Part shown: positions 14,106-21,818 of the stretch, in pieces
Layout of the letters: the number at the start of each line of letters is the position of its first letter
Position numbering within the stretch: the stretch's first letter is position 1
DNA from: an uncultured Bacilli bacterium
Lineage (GTDB): Bacteria > Bacillota_I > Bacilli_A > RF39 > UBA660
Length of the DNA stretch: 23,558 nt
NCBI GenBank assembly: GCA_948750805.1
Contig: CAPZYV010000003.1
Span: 1 to 23,558 of the forward strand
Direction of reading: 5' to 3'
Notes under the pieces: generated by a model
Told to the model about the DNA's origin: nothing
Databases searched by the model: none
The model's input: only the letters and a program-made list of their open reading frames with translations
Program-made: the position numbers and the translations under genes

Positions 14106-14124
14106 ATAAAAATCGTTCGTCAAA
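14106..14124. promoter_or_regulatory. Second copy of the 19-nt Spo0A-box element
   Basis: ATAAAAATCGTTCGTCAAA differs from the element at 3603-3621 by one base. The minus-strand reading TTTGACGAA fits the Spo0A box core TGNCGAA. It sits between the PBP terminator and the orphan minus-strand terminator, and TTGACG within it could also act as a -35 box for a short minus-strand RNA, although no good -10 follows. Confidence 0.45.
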
Positions 14125-14141
14125 TTTTGCCATGCAGTGTT

Positions 14142-14172
14142 AAAAAAAGTTAGTAACTACAAAATTACTAAC
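14142..14172 (-). terminator. Rho-independent terminator of the PBP gene
   Basis: GTTAGTAA (14149-14156) and TTACTAAC (14165-14172) form an 8-bp perfect stem with an 8-nt loop, followed on the minus strand by seven T. It starts directly after the stop codon. Confidence 0.88.
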
Positions 14173-14173
14173 A

Positions 14174-16129
14174 TTATTCTGAAACATCCTGCTCTTTAAA
14201 AACATATTCTGCATCTGTAAAGCTATTTTCGGTTCCTTTTACAAAATAAAATAAAGTTGCCTTATTAGTATCTTTTGTTACTTTCCCTGTCACCGCATCT
14301 AATACTTCTCCAACCACATTATCCGGGGTTTCATACCAATTAGCTTCCTTATCTTTTAATATTTCTTCAACAGTATCTGCCCAAATATGTTTAGTTATAT
14401 GAGCATAATTATTTTCAACTTCTCGGTTATCATCATAACCTGTCCAAGAAATCATTAAAATATCTGGATTATACCCCACTGTCCAATAATCACTATTTGT
14501 AGTTCCCGTTTTTATTGCATATTTTCTTGATAATTGAGAAGCAATAACCAGAGCTGTCGGATTTGCATAATCTTTAAACTGCGTTTTCGTAGTAGATGTA
14601 AGCATTTCATTTAAAATATAAGTATTATTAACATTTAAAACTAAATCACTTTTATCCTTTTTTTCATATAAAATATTTCCTTCACTATCTACAACTTTTC
14701 TAATTAAAGAAACATCTTTTTTAAAGCCTCCAGTTGCAAACGTATTATAACCTCGAGCTAGGTCTAAAACTGATATTCCACTTGTCCCAAGAGCTAAAGA
14801 AGGTACAGCACTAAGTTCTGATTTAATACCCGTTTTTTTAGCTACTTCAGCTAACTTTTCTGGTCCTAAAAATATATTTGTTTTAACCGCATAAACATTA
14901 TCAGATACTGCTATTGCTTCGGCCATTGTAATTGGTTTATTAGCATATATTGAACCATAATTCTTTGGCGAATATACACTACCATTACTAAGTGTAAAAG
15001 ACGTATATTGACTATTAAATGTTGAAGAAGATGTCATTCCTTCTTCAAGTGCACCATAATATAAAAATGGTTTCATTACCGACCCTACTTGTCTCTTAGC
15101 TTGTGTCGCTCTATTATATTGACTTTTAGCATAATTAACTCCTCCTGAAAGAGCTATTACTCCACCAGTATTTGGGTCAACTACAACACTAGCTGATTGT
15201 AAATCTGTTCCTTTTGTATGTTTAAGAATATTTTTTTCTAAAGACTCCTGAGCATCTACATCTAAATAAGTATAAATTTTAATACCCCCACTCTGAATTA
15301 ATGATTCTGGTATTGTTTTAAGATTTCTCAGTTCTTGCAAAACAGCATCTTGATAATACATTAACATATCTAAATTTTCTACAGAAGCTTTTCCATAAAT
15401 CTCTATTTTATTTTGAAATAATGAATCCAACTTATCTTGAGTTATTTTTCCATTGTTAACCATACTTTGACCAACAATTTTAGCTCTTTTTATTGCCAAA
15501 TCATAATTTGCGATGGGATTATAATAGCCTGGGCTATTAGGAATACCAGCTAAAATTAAAGCTTCCTCCAAGTTCAAATCTATTGGCTCTTTATTAAAGT
15601 AGTACCGACTTGCATTCGCAATACCATAGTTACCTTGACCATAATTTATTGTATTTAAATACCCTTCTAATATTTCATCTTTAGAATAATGTACTTCTAA
15701 TTCTAAAGTTAAAAAAGCTTCTTCTATTTTTCGCTCCCAAGTAGAAGCAAAATCTAAATAAATATTTTTAACATATTGCTGTGATATTGTTGATGCTCCT
15801 TGAGTTATTTTCCTATTTTTAATATTTTGATACATAGCTTTAGCTATTCTTAAATAATCAAATCCATGATGATTATAAAAATTTTTATCTTCAATACTAA
15901 CTACAGCATTAATTAAATTATAATTTATATCTTCTAAATCAACCCATTTGCTAGTACTAGAACCTTGATATAAAAGTTCATCTTTTCCATCATATATAAA
16001 AAATTGTCCCGCTGTTTTGAGTTCTAATTTTGGACTTAAAAAAGCATAAGTATATAATCCAATTATCACAATAATAAATGAAACAAAAGTAAATATTCCC
16101 GTTTTAAATAAAAATCTAACTATCTTCAA
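14174..16129 (-). CDS. Class A penicillin-binding protein (bifunctional transglycosylase/transpeptidase)
   Basis: This enzyme polymerises and cross-links peptidoglycan outside the membrane. An N-terminal membrane anchor (about 6-30) precedes a GT51 transglycosylase domain with SIEDKNFYNHHGFD (catalytic Glu about 80), QGASTISQQ, RKIEEAFLTLELE and EILEGYLNTINYGQG. The transpeptidase domain has SVMK (Ser350 nucleophile), SDN (409-411) and KTGT (540-543), all intact. The frame opens at a TTG at 16144 without ribosome binding site. The TTG at 16127-16129 has GGGTGA 7 nt upstream and is preferred, giving 651 residues. It is PBP1A/PBP2c-like, but the exact subclass cannot be set. It is a single gene, divergent from DUF1934-argS, with its own strong terminator. 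Confidence 0.94.
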   Translation of the reverse strand: MKIVRFLFKTGIFTFVSFIIVIIGLYTYAFLSPKLELKTAGQFFIYDGKDELLYQGSSTSKWVDLEDINYNLINAVVSIEDKNFYNHHGFDYLRIAKAMYQNIKNRKITQGASTISQQYVKNIYLDFASTWERKIEEAFLTLELEVHYSKDEILEGYLNTINYGQGNYGIANASRYYFNKEPIDLNLEEALILAGIPNSPGYYNPIANYDLAIKRAKIVGQSMVNNGKITQDKLDSLFQNKIEIYGKASVENLDMLMYYQDAVLQELRNLKTIPESLIQSGGIKIYTYLDVDAQESLEKNILKHTKGTDLQSASVVVDPNTGGVIALSGGVNYAKSQYNRATQAKRQVGSVMKPFLYYGALEEGMTSSSTFNSQYTSFTLSNGSVYSPKNYGSIYANKPITMAEAIAVSDNVYAVKTNIFLGPEKLAEVAKKTGIKSELSAVPSLALGTSGISVLDLARGYNTFATGGFKKDVSLIRKVVDSEGNILYEKKDKSDLVLNVNNTYILNEMLTSTTKTQFKDYANPTALVIASQLSRKYAIKTGTTNSDYWTVGYNPDILMISWTGYDDNREVENNYAHITKHIWADTVEEILKDKEANWYETPDNVVGEVLDAVTGKVTKDTNKATLFYFVKGTENSFTDAEYVFKEQDVSE

Positions 16130-16195
16130 TTTATATTCACCCAATATTAATATGAAATATTTTTCTTAAAATATAAGTAAATGTAATTCTTTTAT

Positions 16196-16224
16196 TTGCT
16201 AAATAATTAAATCTTTAGTATAAT
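16196..16224 (+). promoter_or_regulatory. Predicted promoter of the DUF1934-argS operon
   Basis: TTGCTA (16196-16201), 17 nt, TATAAT (16219-16224), 25 nt before the first start codon. Confidence 0.7.
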
Positions 16225-16249
16225 TTAACATGTAAAAGAAGGGTTATTT

Positions 16250-16606
16250 ATGAATTATAAAATAATAGTTAAAACTTATGAAGATGAAAATCTTTTATAT
16301 AGTGAACAAACAACTGGTTCTATTTTAGATAACTATTTAGAATATACCACCGATAGTGATAATATTAAAATCAATCTAGATAAGTTTAGCTTCATTAAAA
16401 CTAATAATGAAACTAAATTATATATAACTGAAAATAAATGTCTCTTAAAAGTAAAAGAAATAAATGATTCTTTAGAAATTCCTTTAAATTATATAAAATT
16501 TGAAAATGATAATAATAAAAATATTACATTAAGTTATAAATTAGAAAGCCAAGAAAATATATTAACTATTAAAATAACAATTGGAGATGAAATAAATGAA
16601 ATATAA
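16250..16606 (+). CDS. DUF1934 (YwiB-like) beta-barrel protein
   Basis: This 118-residue protein is rich in beta strands and lacks a signal peptide. It matches the DUF1934/YwiB family in size and in the opening (short strand, then EDENLLYSEQTTGSI, later ETKLYITENKCLLKV). In Bacillus YwiB is encoded next to argS, the same context as here. The biochemical role is unknown; the fold in the family is calycin/lipocalin-like. GAAGGG precedes the ATG. Its last 11 nt overlap the argS start, so translation of the two is coupled. The family call rests on length, strand pattern and synteny more than on a diagnostic motif. Confidence 0.8.
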   Translation: MNYKIIVKTYEDENLLYSEQTTGSILDNYLEYTTDSDNIKINLDKFSFIKTNNETKLYITENKCLLKVKEINDSLEIPLNYIKFENDNNKNITLSYKLESQENILTIKITIGDEINEI

Positions 16607-18341
16607 AATACAAGAAATTGAACTTAAGATTAAAGATAGTTTAAATACTTTAGGCTATCAAGTAGATGATGTAACTATAAACCCATCTAATAGACCAGAG
16701 CTAGGTGACTATCAATTTAATGGAGTTATGCCACTTGCTAAAATATATCATAAAAGTCCTATCGAAATTGCCAATTCTCTAGTGCCTTTAATACAAGAAT
16801 ACCCTGAAATTAAAGAAGCTTCAGTAGCAGGTCCTGGATTCATAAATTTAACTTTTAATGATAGCTTTCTAATTGATTTTTTAAACGACTCTTTAGAAAA
16901 TATCGAAATAAACTACAATTTAGGCATTAATAAAAATATATTCTTAGACTATGGTGGTCCAAATGTTGCTAAAACCCTTCATGTTGGCCATTTACGTAGT
17001 GCAAATATCGGAGAAGCTTTAAAAAGATTATGTAAAACTGTCGGATGTAATACTGTATCAGATATTCATTTAGGCGACTGGGGTCGTCCTATGGGTATGG
17101 TAATATTAGAAATAAAAACTAGACATCCAGAACTTGCTTATTTTAAAAATGATTATAATGGCGAAGATGTTGATTTTACAATTACCAATGAAGATTTATT
17201 AGAACTATATCCTATTGCTACTACTAAAGCTAAAGAAAATGCTGATATTATGGAAAGTGCTCGTATAATCAATTATGAACTTCAAAATAAACATAAAGGT
17301 TATTATGCATTATGGCAAAAAATTGTAGAAGTTAGTTTAAAAGAAATTAAAAATATATACCAAGATTTAAATGTTTCATTTGACCTTTGGGAAGGCGAAT
17401 CTAATAATGCGGAATATATTGATGAAATGATGGAATTTTTATATAGCAAAAAAGTTATAGAAGAAAGTGAAGGTGCGAAAGTAATTAACGTAAGTGATAA
17501 AGATGATAAACTTGAAGTACCTCCTCTAATTTTAATAAAAAGCAATGGTGCTATTTCTTATGAAACTACAGACCTTGCTGCTATATGGGAACGAACTCAT
17601 AAATATAATCTCGATGAAATTTGGTATATGGTTGATAAAAGACAAGAACTACATTTTAAACAAGTATTTAGAGCCTCATACAAAAGTAATATGGTAGACC
17701 CTAATCTAAAACTAATCTTTAATGGCTTTGGCACCATGAACGGAAAAGATGGTAAACCATTTAAAACTCGTGATGGTGGTGTAATGCCTCTTGCTAATCT
17801 AATTAAAATGGTAACCGATAAATGTGAAGAGCGAATACCAGAAAATATAACTGAAAACAGGAATAACATAGCCAAAGATATAGCTGTCGCTGCTATTAAA
17901 TATGCTGACCTTTTACCATTTAGAGAAACTGATTATAATTTTGATATTGAAAAATTTACTGATTTAAATGGTAAAACAGGAACATATCTTTTATATTCCA
18001 CTATCAGAATTAAATCTTTACTAAAAAAAGCCGAGGAAAATAATTTTAAATTTAGCAAAGTAGAATTAATCAAAACTGAAGCTGAAAGAAAAATAATTCT
18101 TACCATGCTAGATTTAAAAAGAATAATAAAAAGAAGTTTTGAAAATTGCTCGTTAAATGAAATTGCAGAATATCTTTATAAAATTACCAATTTATATAAT
18201 AACTTTTATGCTGAAAACCGTGTTTTAACAGAAGAAAATGCATTGCTTCGTTCATCATGGTTAGCTTTATCTAAAACCATTTATGATAATAATGTTTATT
18301 TATTAAATATTCTTGGTATAAATATTCCAGAAAAAATGTAA
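16596..18341 (+). CDS. argS: Arginyl-tRNA synthetase
   Basis: ArgRS charges tRNA-Arg with arginine. This 581-residue class I synthetase begins with the Arg N-terminal (Add1) domain (about 1-90). The HIGH-like motif HVGH (129-132) lies in GPNVAKTLHVGHLRSA. The KMSKS-equivalent loop appears as GKPFKTRDGGVM, the variant typical of bacterial ArgRS. A C-terminal DALR anticodon-binding domain (about 465-581) ends in LLNILGINIPEKM. The start overlaps DUF1934 by 11 nt. The usual SSPNVAK reads GGPNVAK, a mild deviation. Its downstream neighbour is rpoE, a common Bacilli arrangement. Confidence 0.97.
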   Translation: MKYKIQEIELKIKDSLNTLGYQVDDVTINPSNRPELGDYQFNGVMPLAKIYHKSPIEIANSLVPLIQEYPEIKEASVAGPGFINLTFNDSFLIDFLNDSLENIEINYNLGINKNIFLDYGGPNVAKTLHVGHLRSANIGEALKRLCKTVGCNTVSDIHLGDWGRPMGMVILEIKTRHPELAYFKNDYNGEDVDFTITNEDLLELYPIATTKAKENADIMESARIINYELQNKHKGYYALWQKIVEVSLKEIKNIYQDLNVSFDLWEGESNNAEYIDEMMEFLYSKKVIEESEGAKVINVSDKDDKLEVPPLILIKSNGAISYETTDLAAIWERTHKYNLDEIWYMVDKRQELHFKQVFRASYKSNMVDPNLKLIFNGFGTMNGKDGKPFKTRDGGVMPLANLIKMVTDKCEERIPENITENRNNIAKDIAVAAIKYADLLPFRETDYNFDIEKFTDLNGKTGTYLLYSTIRIKSLLKKAEENNFKFSKVELIKTEAERKIILTMLDLKRIIKRSFENCSLNEIAEYLYKITNLYNNFYAENRVLTEENALLRSSWLALSKTIYDNNVYLLNILGINIPEKM

Positions 18342-18349
18342 ATTAAGAA

Positions 18350-18378
18350 TTGACAAATATATAAATAAATATTACAAT
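18350..18378 (+). promoter_or_regulatory. Predicted rpoE promoter and folded leader
   Basis: TTGACA (18350-18355), 17 nt, TACAAT (18373-18378) is close to consensus. The leader of about 70 nt can pair GTTAG (18386-18390) with CTAAC just before the ribosome binding site and contains the small hairpin ATACA-CAAAAA-TGTAT. A second TTGACATATAAT-like stretch inside the leader may be an additional promoter. Confidence 0.7.
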
Positions 18379-18455
18379 TACAAAAGTTAGAAACACATAC
18401 ACAAAAATGTATTGTTGACATATAATGTTTTGAAACTAACAAAAAGGAGATAATT

Positions 18456-18896
18456 ATGAAATTAAGTGATATAAGTAAAGACGAACTTGAAACTATGAAT
18501 TATGATGATATTGCTTACGTAATCTTAAATGAAGAAAAGACTAAAATGAAAATCAATATACTATTTAAAAAAGTATGTGATGCCTTAGAACTAAGCGAAA
18601 AAGAATTTGAAGAAAACATCGCTGCCTTTTTTGAACTACTTACAACTGACAAAAGATTTATTATGCTTGAAGATGGTTCATGGGATTTAAAAGAATTACA
18701 TAACCCAAAAGTTATAATTGATGATGAAGAAGATGACACAGCTATTGACACTGATATTAACTCTGATGACATTATCGAAAATGAAGAAGATGAGAATGAT
18801 ATTTTTTATGATGCTGATAACGATGATGACTTACCAGATGATGATTTAGAAGATTTAGTAGTAATTGATGTTGACGACGAAGAAGCAAACAGTTAA
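18456..18896 (+). CDS. rpoE: DNA-directed RNA polymerase delta subunit
   Basis: Delta is a Bacillota-specific RNA polymerase subunit that speeds enzyme recycling and lowers promoter-complex stability. The 146 residues show the N-terminal HARE-HTH domain (about 10-80, including DIAYVILNEEKTKMKINILFKKVCDALELSE and FITTDKRF-like LLTTDKRFIML). An intrinsically disordered, very acidic tail (about 88-146) of Asp/Glu runs follows, exactly as in Bacillus. AAAAAGGAGA precedes the start. It is monocistronic, with its own promoter and a terminator overlapping its stop. In Bacillus pyrG usually follows; here prfA does. Confidence 0.95.
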   Translation: MKLSDISKDELETMNYDDIAYVILNEEKTKMKINILFKKVCDALELSEKEFEENIAAFFELLTTDKRFIMLEDGSWDLKELHNPKVIIDDEEDDTAIDTDINSDDIIENEEDENDIFYDADNDDDLPDDDLEDLVVIDVDDEEANS

Positions 18897-18909
18897 TGTT
18901 TGTTTTTTT
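18886..18909 (+). terminator. Rho-independent terminator of rpoE
   Basis: CAAACA-GTTAA-TGTTTG is a 6-bp stem followed by T7; the loop contains the rpoE stop codon. Confidence 0.8.
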
Positions 18910-18927
18910 AAAACTTTTTGATATAAT
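18900..18927 (+). promoter_or_regulatory. Possible prfA-prmC promoter
   Basis: TTGTTT (18900-18905), 16 nt, TATAAT (18922-18927), with a second TATAAT at 18928-18933. The -35 overlaps the rpoE terminator, so only the -10 part is convincing. Confidence 0.4.
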
Positions 18928-18956
18928 TATAATAGATTTAAGAAAGGAGCATTTAT

Positions 18957-20021
18957 ATGTTTGAAAGATTAGATGCAATCGAAACTAAATATAATGAATT
19001 ACAAATACAATTAAGTAATCCGGAAATAATAAGTGATTATAATAAATTAAAAACTTTATCCAAAGAATCACGTGATTTAGAAGAAACAGTAAATAAATAT
19101 CATGAATACAAAGAAACAGTACAAGGTATAGAAGATGCCAAAGAGCTTATGAAAGATGACGAATTAAAAGAAATGGCTACTATAGAATATGAAGAACTTA
19201 AAGCTAAATTAGAAAGTATTACGAAAGAATTAGAAATATTATTAGTACCTAAAGACGAAAATGATGGTAAAAATGTTATTATGGAAATAAGAGGCGCTGC
19301 TGGTGGTGACGAAGCTAATATCTTTGCTGGTGACCTATATCGTATGTACACTTATTATGCGGAAAAAAACGGATGGAAAATAGAAGAGCTTCATACTATT
19401 GAAGGAACTAGTGGTGGATACTCTCAAGTTGAAATCATGATTAAAGGTGACGATGTTTATAAAAAACTTAAATATGAAAGCGGTTCTCATCGTGTCCAAA
19501 GAGTACCTGTTACTGAAACTCAAGGTCGTGTCCATACATCTACTGCTACAGTTCTAGTAATGCCAGAAGTTGAAACAGCCAATATCGATATTAAAGAAAG
19601 TGACATTAAAATGGATGTTTATCACTCAAGTGGAGCTGGTGGCCAATCAGTAAACACATCCAATTCTGCAGTTAGACTTACCCATATTCCTACTGGTATT
19701 GCCGTTACTTGCCAAGTAGAACGTAGCCAATTAAAAAATAGAGAACGTGCTATGAATATGTTAAAAATTAAAATAAATGATGAAATTAGAAATAAAGAAG
19801 AACAGGAATTAGGCGCAGAACGTAAAAACAAAATTGGTACAGGTGACAGAAGTGAAAAAATCCGTACTTATAACTATCCTCAAAATCGTGTCACTGACCA
19901 TCGTATTAATTTTTCTATTATGAGTCTAGATAGAGTCATGGATGGAGAATTAGAAAGCATAATAGAAGCCCTTCAAACTGAAGATTTAAGATTAAAATTA
20001 GCTGGTGAATCATTTGAATAA
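18957..20021 (+). CDS. prfA: Peptide chain release factor 1
   Basis: RF1 recognises UAA and UAG stop codons and triggers peptide release on the ribosome. The 354 residues fit the family. The GGQ motif (228-230, in HSSGAGGQSVNTSNSAVR) contacts the peptidyl-transferase centre, and the codon-reading PxT motif appears as PVT (184-186, RVQRVPVTETQGRVHTS). The presence of PxT rather than SPF separates it from RF2. AGAAAGGAG precedes the ATG. The downstream prmC, which methylates the GGQ glutamine, overlaps the 3' end by 17 nt at most, a conserved functional pairing. Confidence 0.98.
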   Translation: MFERLDAIETKYNELQIQLSNPEIISDYNKLKTLSKESRDLEETVNKYHEYKETVQGIEDAKELMKDDELKEMATIEYEELKAKLESITKELEILLVPKDENDGKNVIMEIRGAAGGDEANIFAGDLYRMYTYYAEKNGWKIEELHTIEGTSGGYSQVEIMIKGDDVYKKLKYESGSHRVQRVPVTETQGRVHTSTATVLVMPEVETANIDIKESDIKMDVYHSSGAGGQSVNTSNSAVRLTHIPTGIAVTCQVERSQLKNRERAMNMLKIKINDEIRNKEEQELGAERKNKIGTGDRSEKIRTYNYPQNRVTDHRINFSIMSLDRVMDGELESIIEALQTEDLRLKLAGESFE

Positions 20022-20733
20022 GATAGGCAATGCCGATTTAAAACTACTAAAAGAAATATATCAAGATAACTTTGAAGAAATAGAAAAGAAATTAGAAGCA
20101 AACTATCCAACCCAATACTTAATAGGTTATGTTGACTTTTATAATACGAAAATAAATATCAATGAAGATGTTTTAATACCTCGTTTTGAAACCGAATTAC
20201 TAGTAGATAAAGCAATTAAAATTTTACAAAATAAAAAATATACAAATTTAATTGATATTTGTACTGGAAGTGGTGCTATAGCTATAGCTATAAAAAAACA
20301 CTTAAACTTAGAAATAGATGCTTGTGATATTAGCAATAAAGCATTAAATATAGCTAAAAATAACGCTTTAGAAAACAAAACTAATATTAATTTCTTTCCT
20401 ATAGATATTTTAAAAGAAATACCAAGTAAAAAGTACGATTGCATTATATCTAATCCTCCATATGTAAGAGAAGATGAATATACATCCCCTGAAACTAAAT
20501 ATGAACCAGTTATAGCTTTATATGCCAAAAATGAAGGCTTAGAATTTTATGAACGTATTTTGAGTATTGCTCCTTCAATATTAAATAAAAATGGAACGAT
20601 TATTTTTGAAATTGGTTCAACACAAGCAATAGAAATTAAAAAAATAGCCCTAAGCTATTTTCCAAATTCTATAATTACCATCGAAAAAGATTATAACAAT
20701 TTTGATAGATTTATCTTTATTGAAACAGATTAA
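20005..20733 (+). CDS. prmC: Release factor glutamine methyltransferase PrmC (short N-terminus)
   Basis: PrmC uses S-adenosylmethionine to methylate the Gln of the release-factor GGQ motif. Seen here are PTQYLIGY (35-42), LIPRFETELLV (57-67), the SAM-binding DICTGSGAIAIA (84-95) and the catalytic NPPY (150-153). At 242 residues it is about 35-40 shorter than usual; the helical N-terminal domain that docks the release factor is reduced. The frame start is a GTG at 20005. A TTG at 20014 with GGTGA upstream is an equally plausible start. It is cotranscribed with prfA and ends at a strong terminator. Confidence 0.94.
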   Translation: MNHLNKIGNADLKLLKEIYQDNFEEIEKKLEANYPTQYLIGYVDFYNTKININEDVLIPRFETELLVDKAIKILQNKKYTNLIDICTGSGAIAIAIKKHLNLEIDACDISNKALNIAKNNALENKTNINFFPIDILKEIPSKKYDCIISNPPYVREDEYTSPETKYEPVIALYAKNEGLEFYERILSIAPSILNKNGTIIFEIGSTQAIEIKKIALSYFPNSIITIEKDYNNFDRFIFIETD

Positions 20734-20752
20734 CACCTATGGGTGTTTTTTT
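20732..20752 (+). terminator. Rho-independent terminator of prfA-prmC
   Basis: AACACC-TATG-GGTGTT forms a 6-bp stem followed by T7. It reaches into the stop codon of the convergent 79-residue gene. Confidence 0.88.
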
Positions 20753-20990
20753 ATCTTCTAGCAACTTTATTTATCTCACTAACATCAGCAGCTTCTCTAT
20801 AAATAGAATCACAATGAATAATTTTTACGGGAGTTAATTCTGCTGCTTGGACATTAGATAGTACTGCTGCTTGCACCATATCAAATGTCATAAATCTATG
20901 CGCACCTTCCATTGTATAATAAGCTCTAAGAGTTCGAATTGATGAAAGAGCTACTTGCATATTTTCTAAATATTCTCTTTTTTTATCCAT
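20751..20990 (-). CDS. Small conserved-looking protein of unknown function (79 aa)
   Basis: I do not recognise this protein. It is soluble, with no signal peptide or membrane helix, and mostly helical by composition. An N-terminal charged helix (MDKKREYLENMQVALSSIRTL) is followed by YYTMEGAHRFMTFD, an alanine-rich helix (VQAAVLSNVQAAEL) and a mixed C-terminus ending in VARR. It is less Asn/Lys/Ile-rich than its neighbours, which suggests a constrained and well-expressed protein. It is a single gene with an almost consensus promoter. GAAAGGAAAAG precedes the ATG. Nothing in its context points to a function. Confidence 0.8.
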   Translation of the reverse strand: MDKKREYLENMQVALSSIRTLRAYYTMEGAHRFMTFDMVQAAVLSNVQAAELTPVKIIHCDSIYREAADVSEINKVARR

Positions 20991-21015
20991 AAGTCTTTTC
21001 CTTTCTTGGTTTCAT

Positions 21016-21044
21016 ATAATATCATAAATATAACTCACAGTCAA
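21016..21044 (-). promoter_or_regulatory. Strong predicted promoter of the 79-residue gene
   Basis: On the minus strand TTGACT (21039-21044), 17 nt, TATTAT (21016-21021): one mismatch in each box. Confidence 0.75.
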
Positions 21045-21058
21045 AAAAAATTATAACT

Positions 21059-21634
21059 TTAAAACCCTTTAAAATCTTTAAGTGTTTTTTCAATATTATG
21101 ATAAAAAGAATAAAGCTTCCAATTATATTTCTGTGGCATTTTTAAATCTTTAGCTATCAAATAACGCATTAGTTGACTTTTTTTATTATAATTAAAAGTT
21201 ATATATTCTTTATTATCTGCTGAAATATAATAAATATAACTTCTTTCTAAACCTTTAAAATCAACTATTTTATTCATATTTAATTTACTAATTATTTCTT
21301 TCTCATCTAAAAAATTATAATTAACAATATGCAAATGAGCATGAACAATACTAGCTGAAGAAGTGTTATCTATTCCACTTCCATGTTCAAAAAAAAGAGG
21401 ATATTTATGATAAATCTCATAAAATAACATACGATATTTTTTTATAAGTGTTTTATATTCTACCATTTCACTATCATTTAATTGAGACATGTTTATAATA
21501 TGTCGCTTAGGTATAATTAAAAGATATCCACGTACTAATGAACCTAGTGATGGCTTAACCAGAAAATTAGCAGTTTCTTCAATATATATATTTTCTATTT
21601 TACTTATATCTAATTTACAAAAATCACATTTCAT
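21059..21634 (-). CDS. HIT-family nucleotide hydrolase-like protein
   Basis: Histidine-triad proteins hydrolyse or transfer nucleotides from dinucleoside polyphosphates or nucleoside phosphoramidates. The 191 residues start with a CDFCK zinc-type CxxC (residues 3-6). A core segment GYLLIIPKRHIINMSQL follows, then the catalytic triad HAHLHIV (about 118-124) preceded by FFEHGSGIDNTSSASIV. The C-terminal third (about 130-191) is an extension not seen in small HIT proteins and is lysine- and tyrosine-rich. The substrate cannot be predicted. It is the last gene of an rpiB-DUF1146-HIT unit, starting 1 nt after the preceding stop. No clear terminator follows. Confidence 0.88.
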   Translation of the reverse strand: MKCDFCKLDISKIENIYIEETANFLVKPSLGSLVRGYLLIIPKRHIINMSQLNDSEMVEYKTLIKKYRMLFYEIYHKYPLFFEHGSGIDNTSSASIVHAHLHIVNYNFLDEKEIISKLNMNKIVDFKGLERSYIYYISADNKEYITFNYNKKSQLMRYLIAKDLKMPQKYNWKLYSFYHNIEKTLKDFKGF

Positions 21635-21635
21635 A

Positions 21636-21818
21636 TTAATTAATAAAATCTATTACAAAATTTGTTAATAAATAACTTAAAGCAAAGCTAAGTACTAGCA
21701 CTAATAGTTTAGCTTCAATTACTTTTTCCTTTTTCATTATGCCATTAAAATTAACACCATTTAAAATAAAAACAGACATCATTGTAAAGAAAACATATAA
21801 ATAAATTTTAATATCCAT
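21636..21818 (-). CDS. DUF1146 (YwzB-like) small membrane protein
   Basis: This is a 60-residue protein with two hydrophobic helices (about 5-21 and 39-56) separated by the conserved-type loop LNGVNFNGIMKKEKVIEAKLL. The pattern of helix, LNGxNF, basic loop, helix and C-terminal TNFVIDF fits DUF1146/YwzB, a short integral membrane protein of Bacilli with unknown function. It shares one base with the rpiB stop (TAATG overlap) and ends 1 nt before the HIT gene, so it is translationally coupled in a three-gene unit. Confidence 0.85.
   Translation of the reverse strand: MDIKIYLYVFFTMMSVFILNGVNFNGIMKKEKVIEAKLLVLVLSFALSYLLTNFVIDFIN

Noticed and set aside
18515..18978. Minus-strand open frames opposite rpoE (85 and 68 residues)
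   Set aside because: The Ser- and His-rich sequences are the complement of Asp/Glu codons in the delta tail, not genes.
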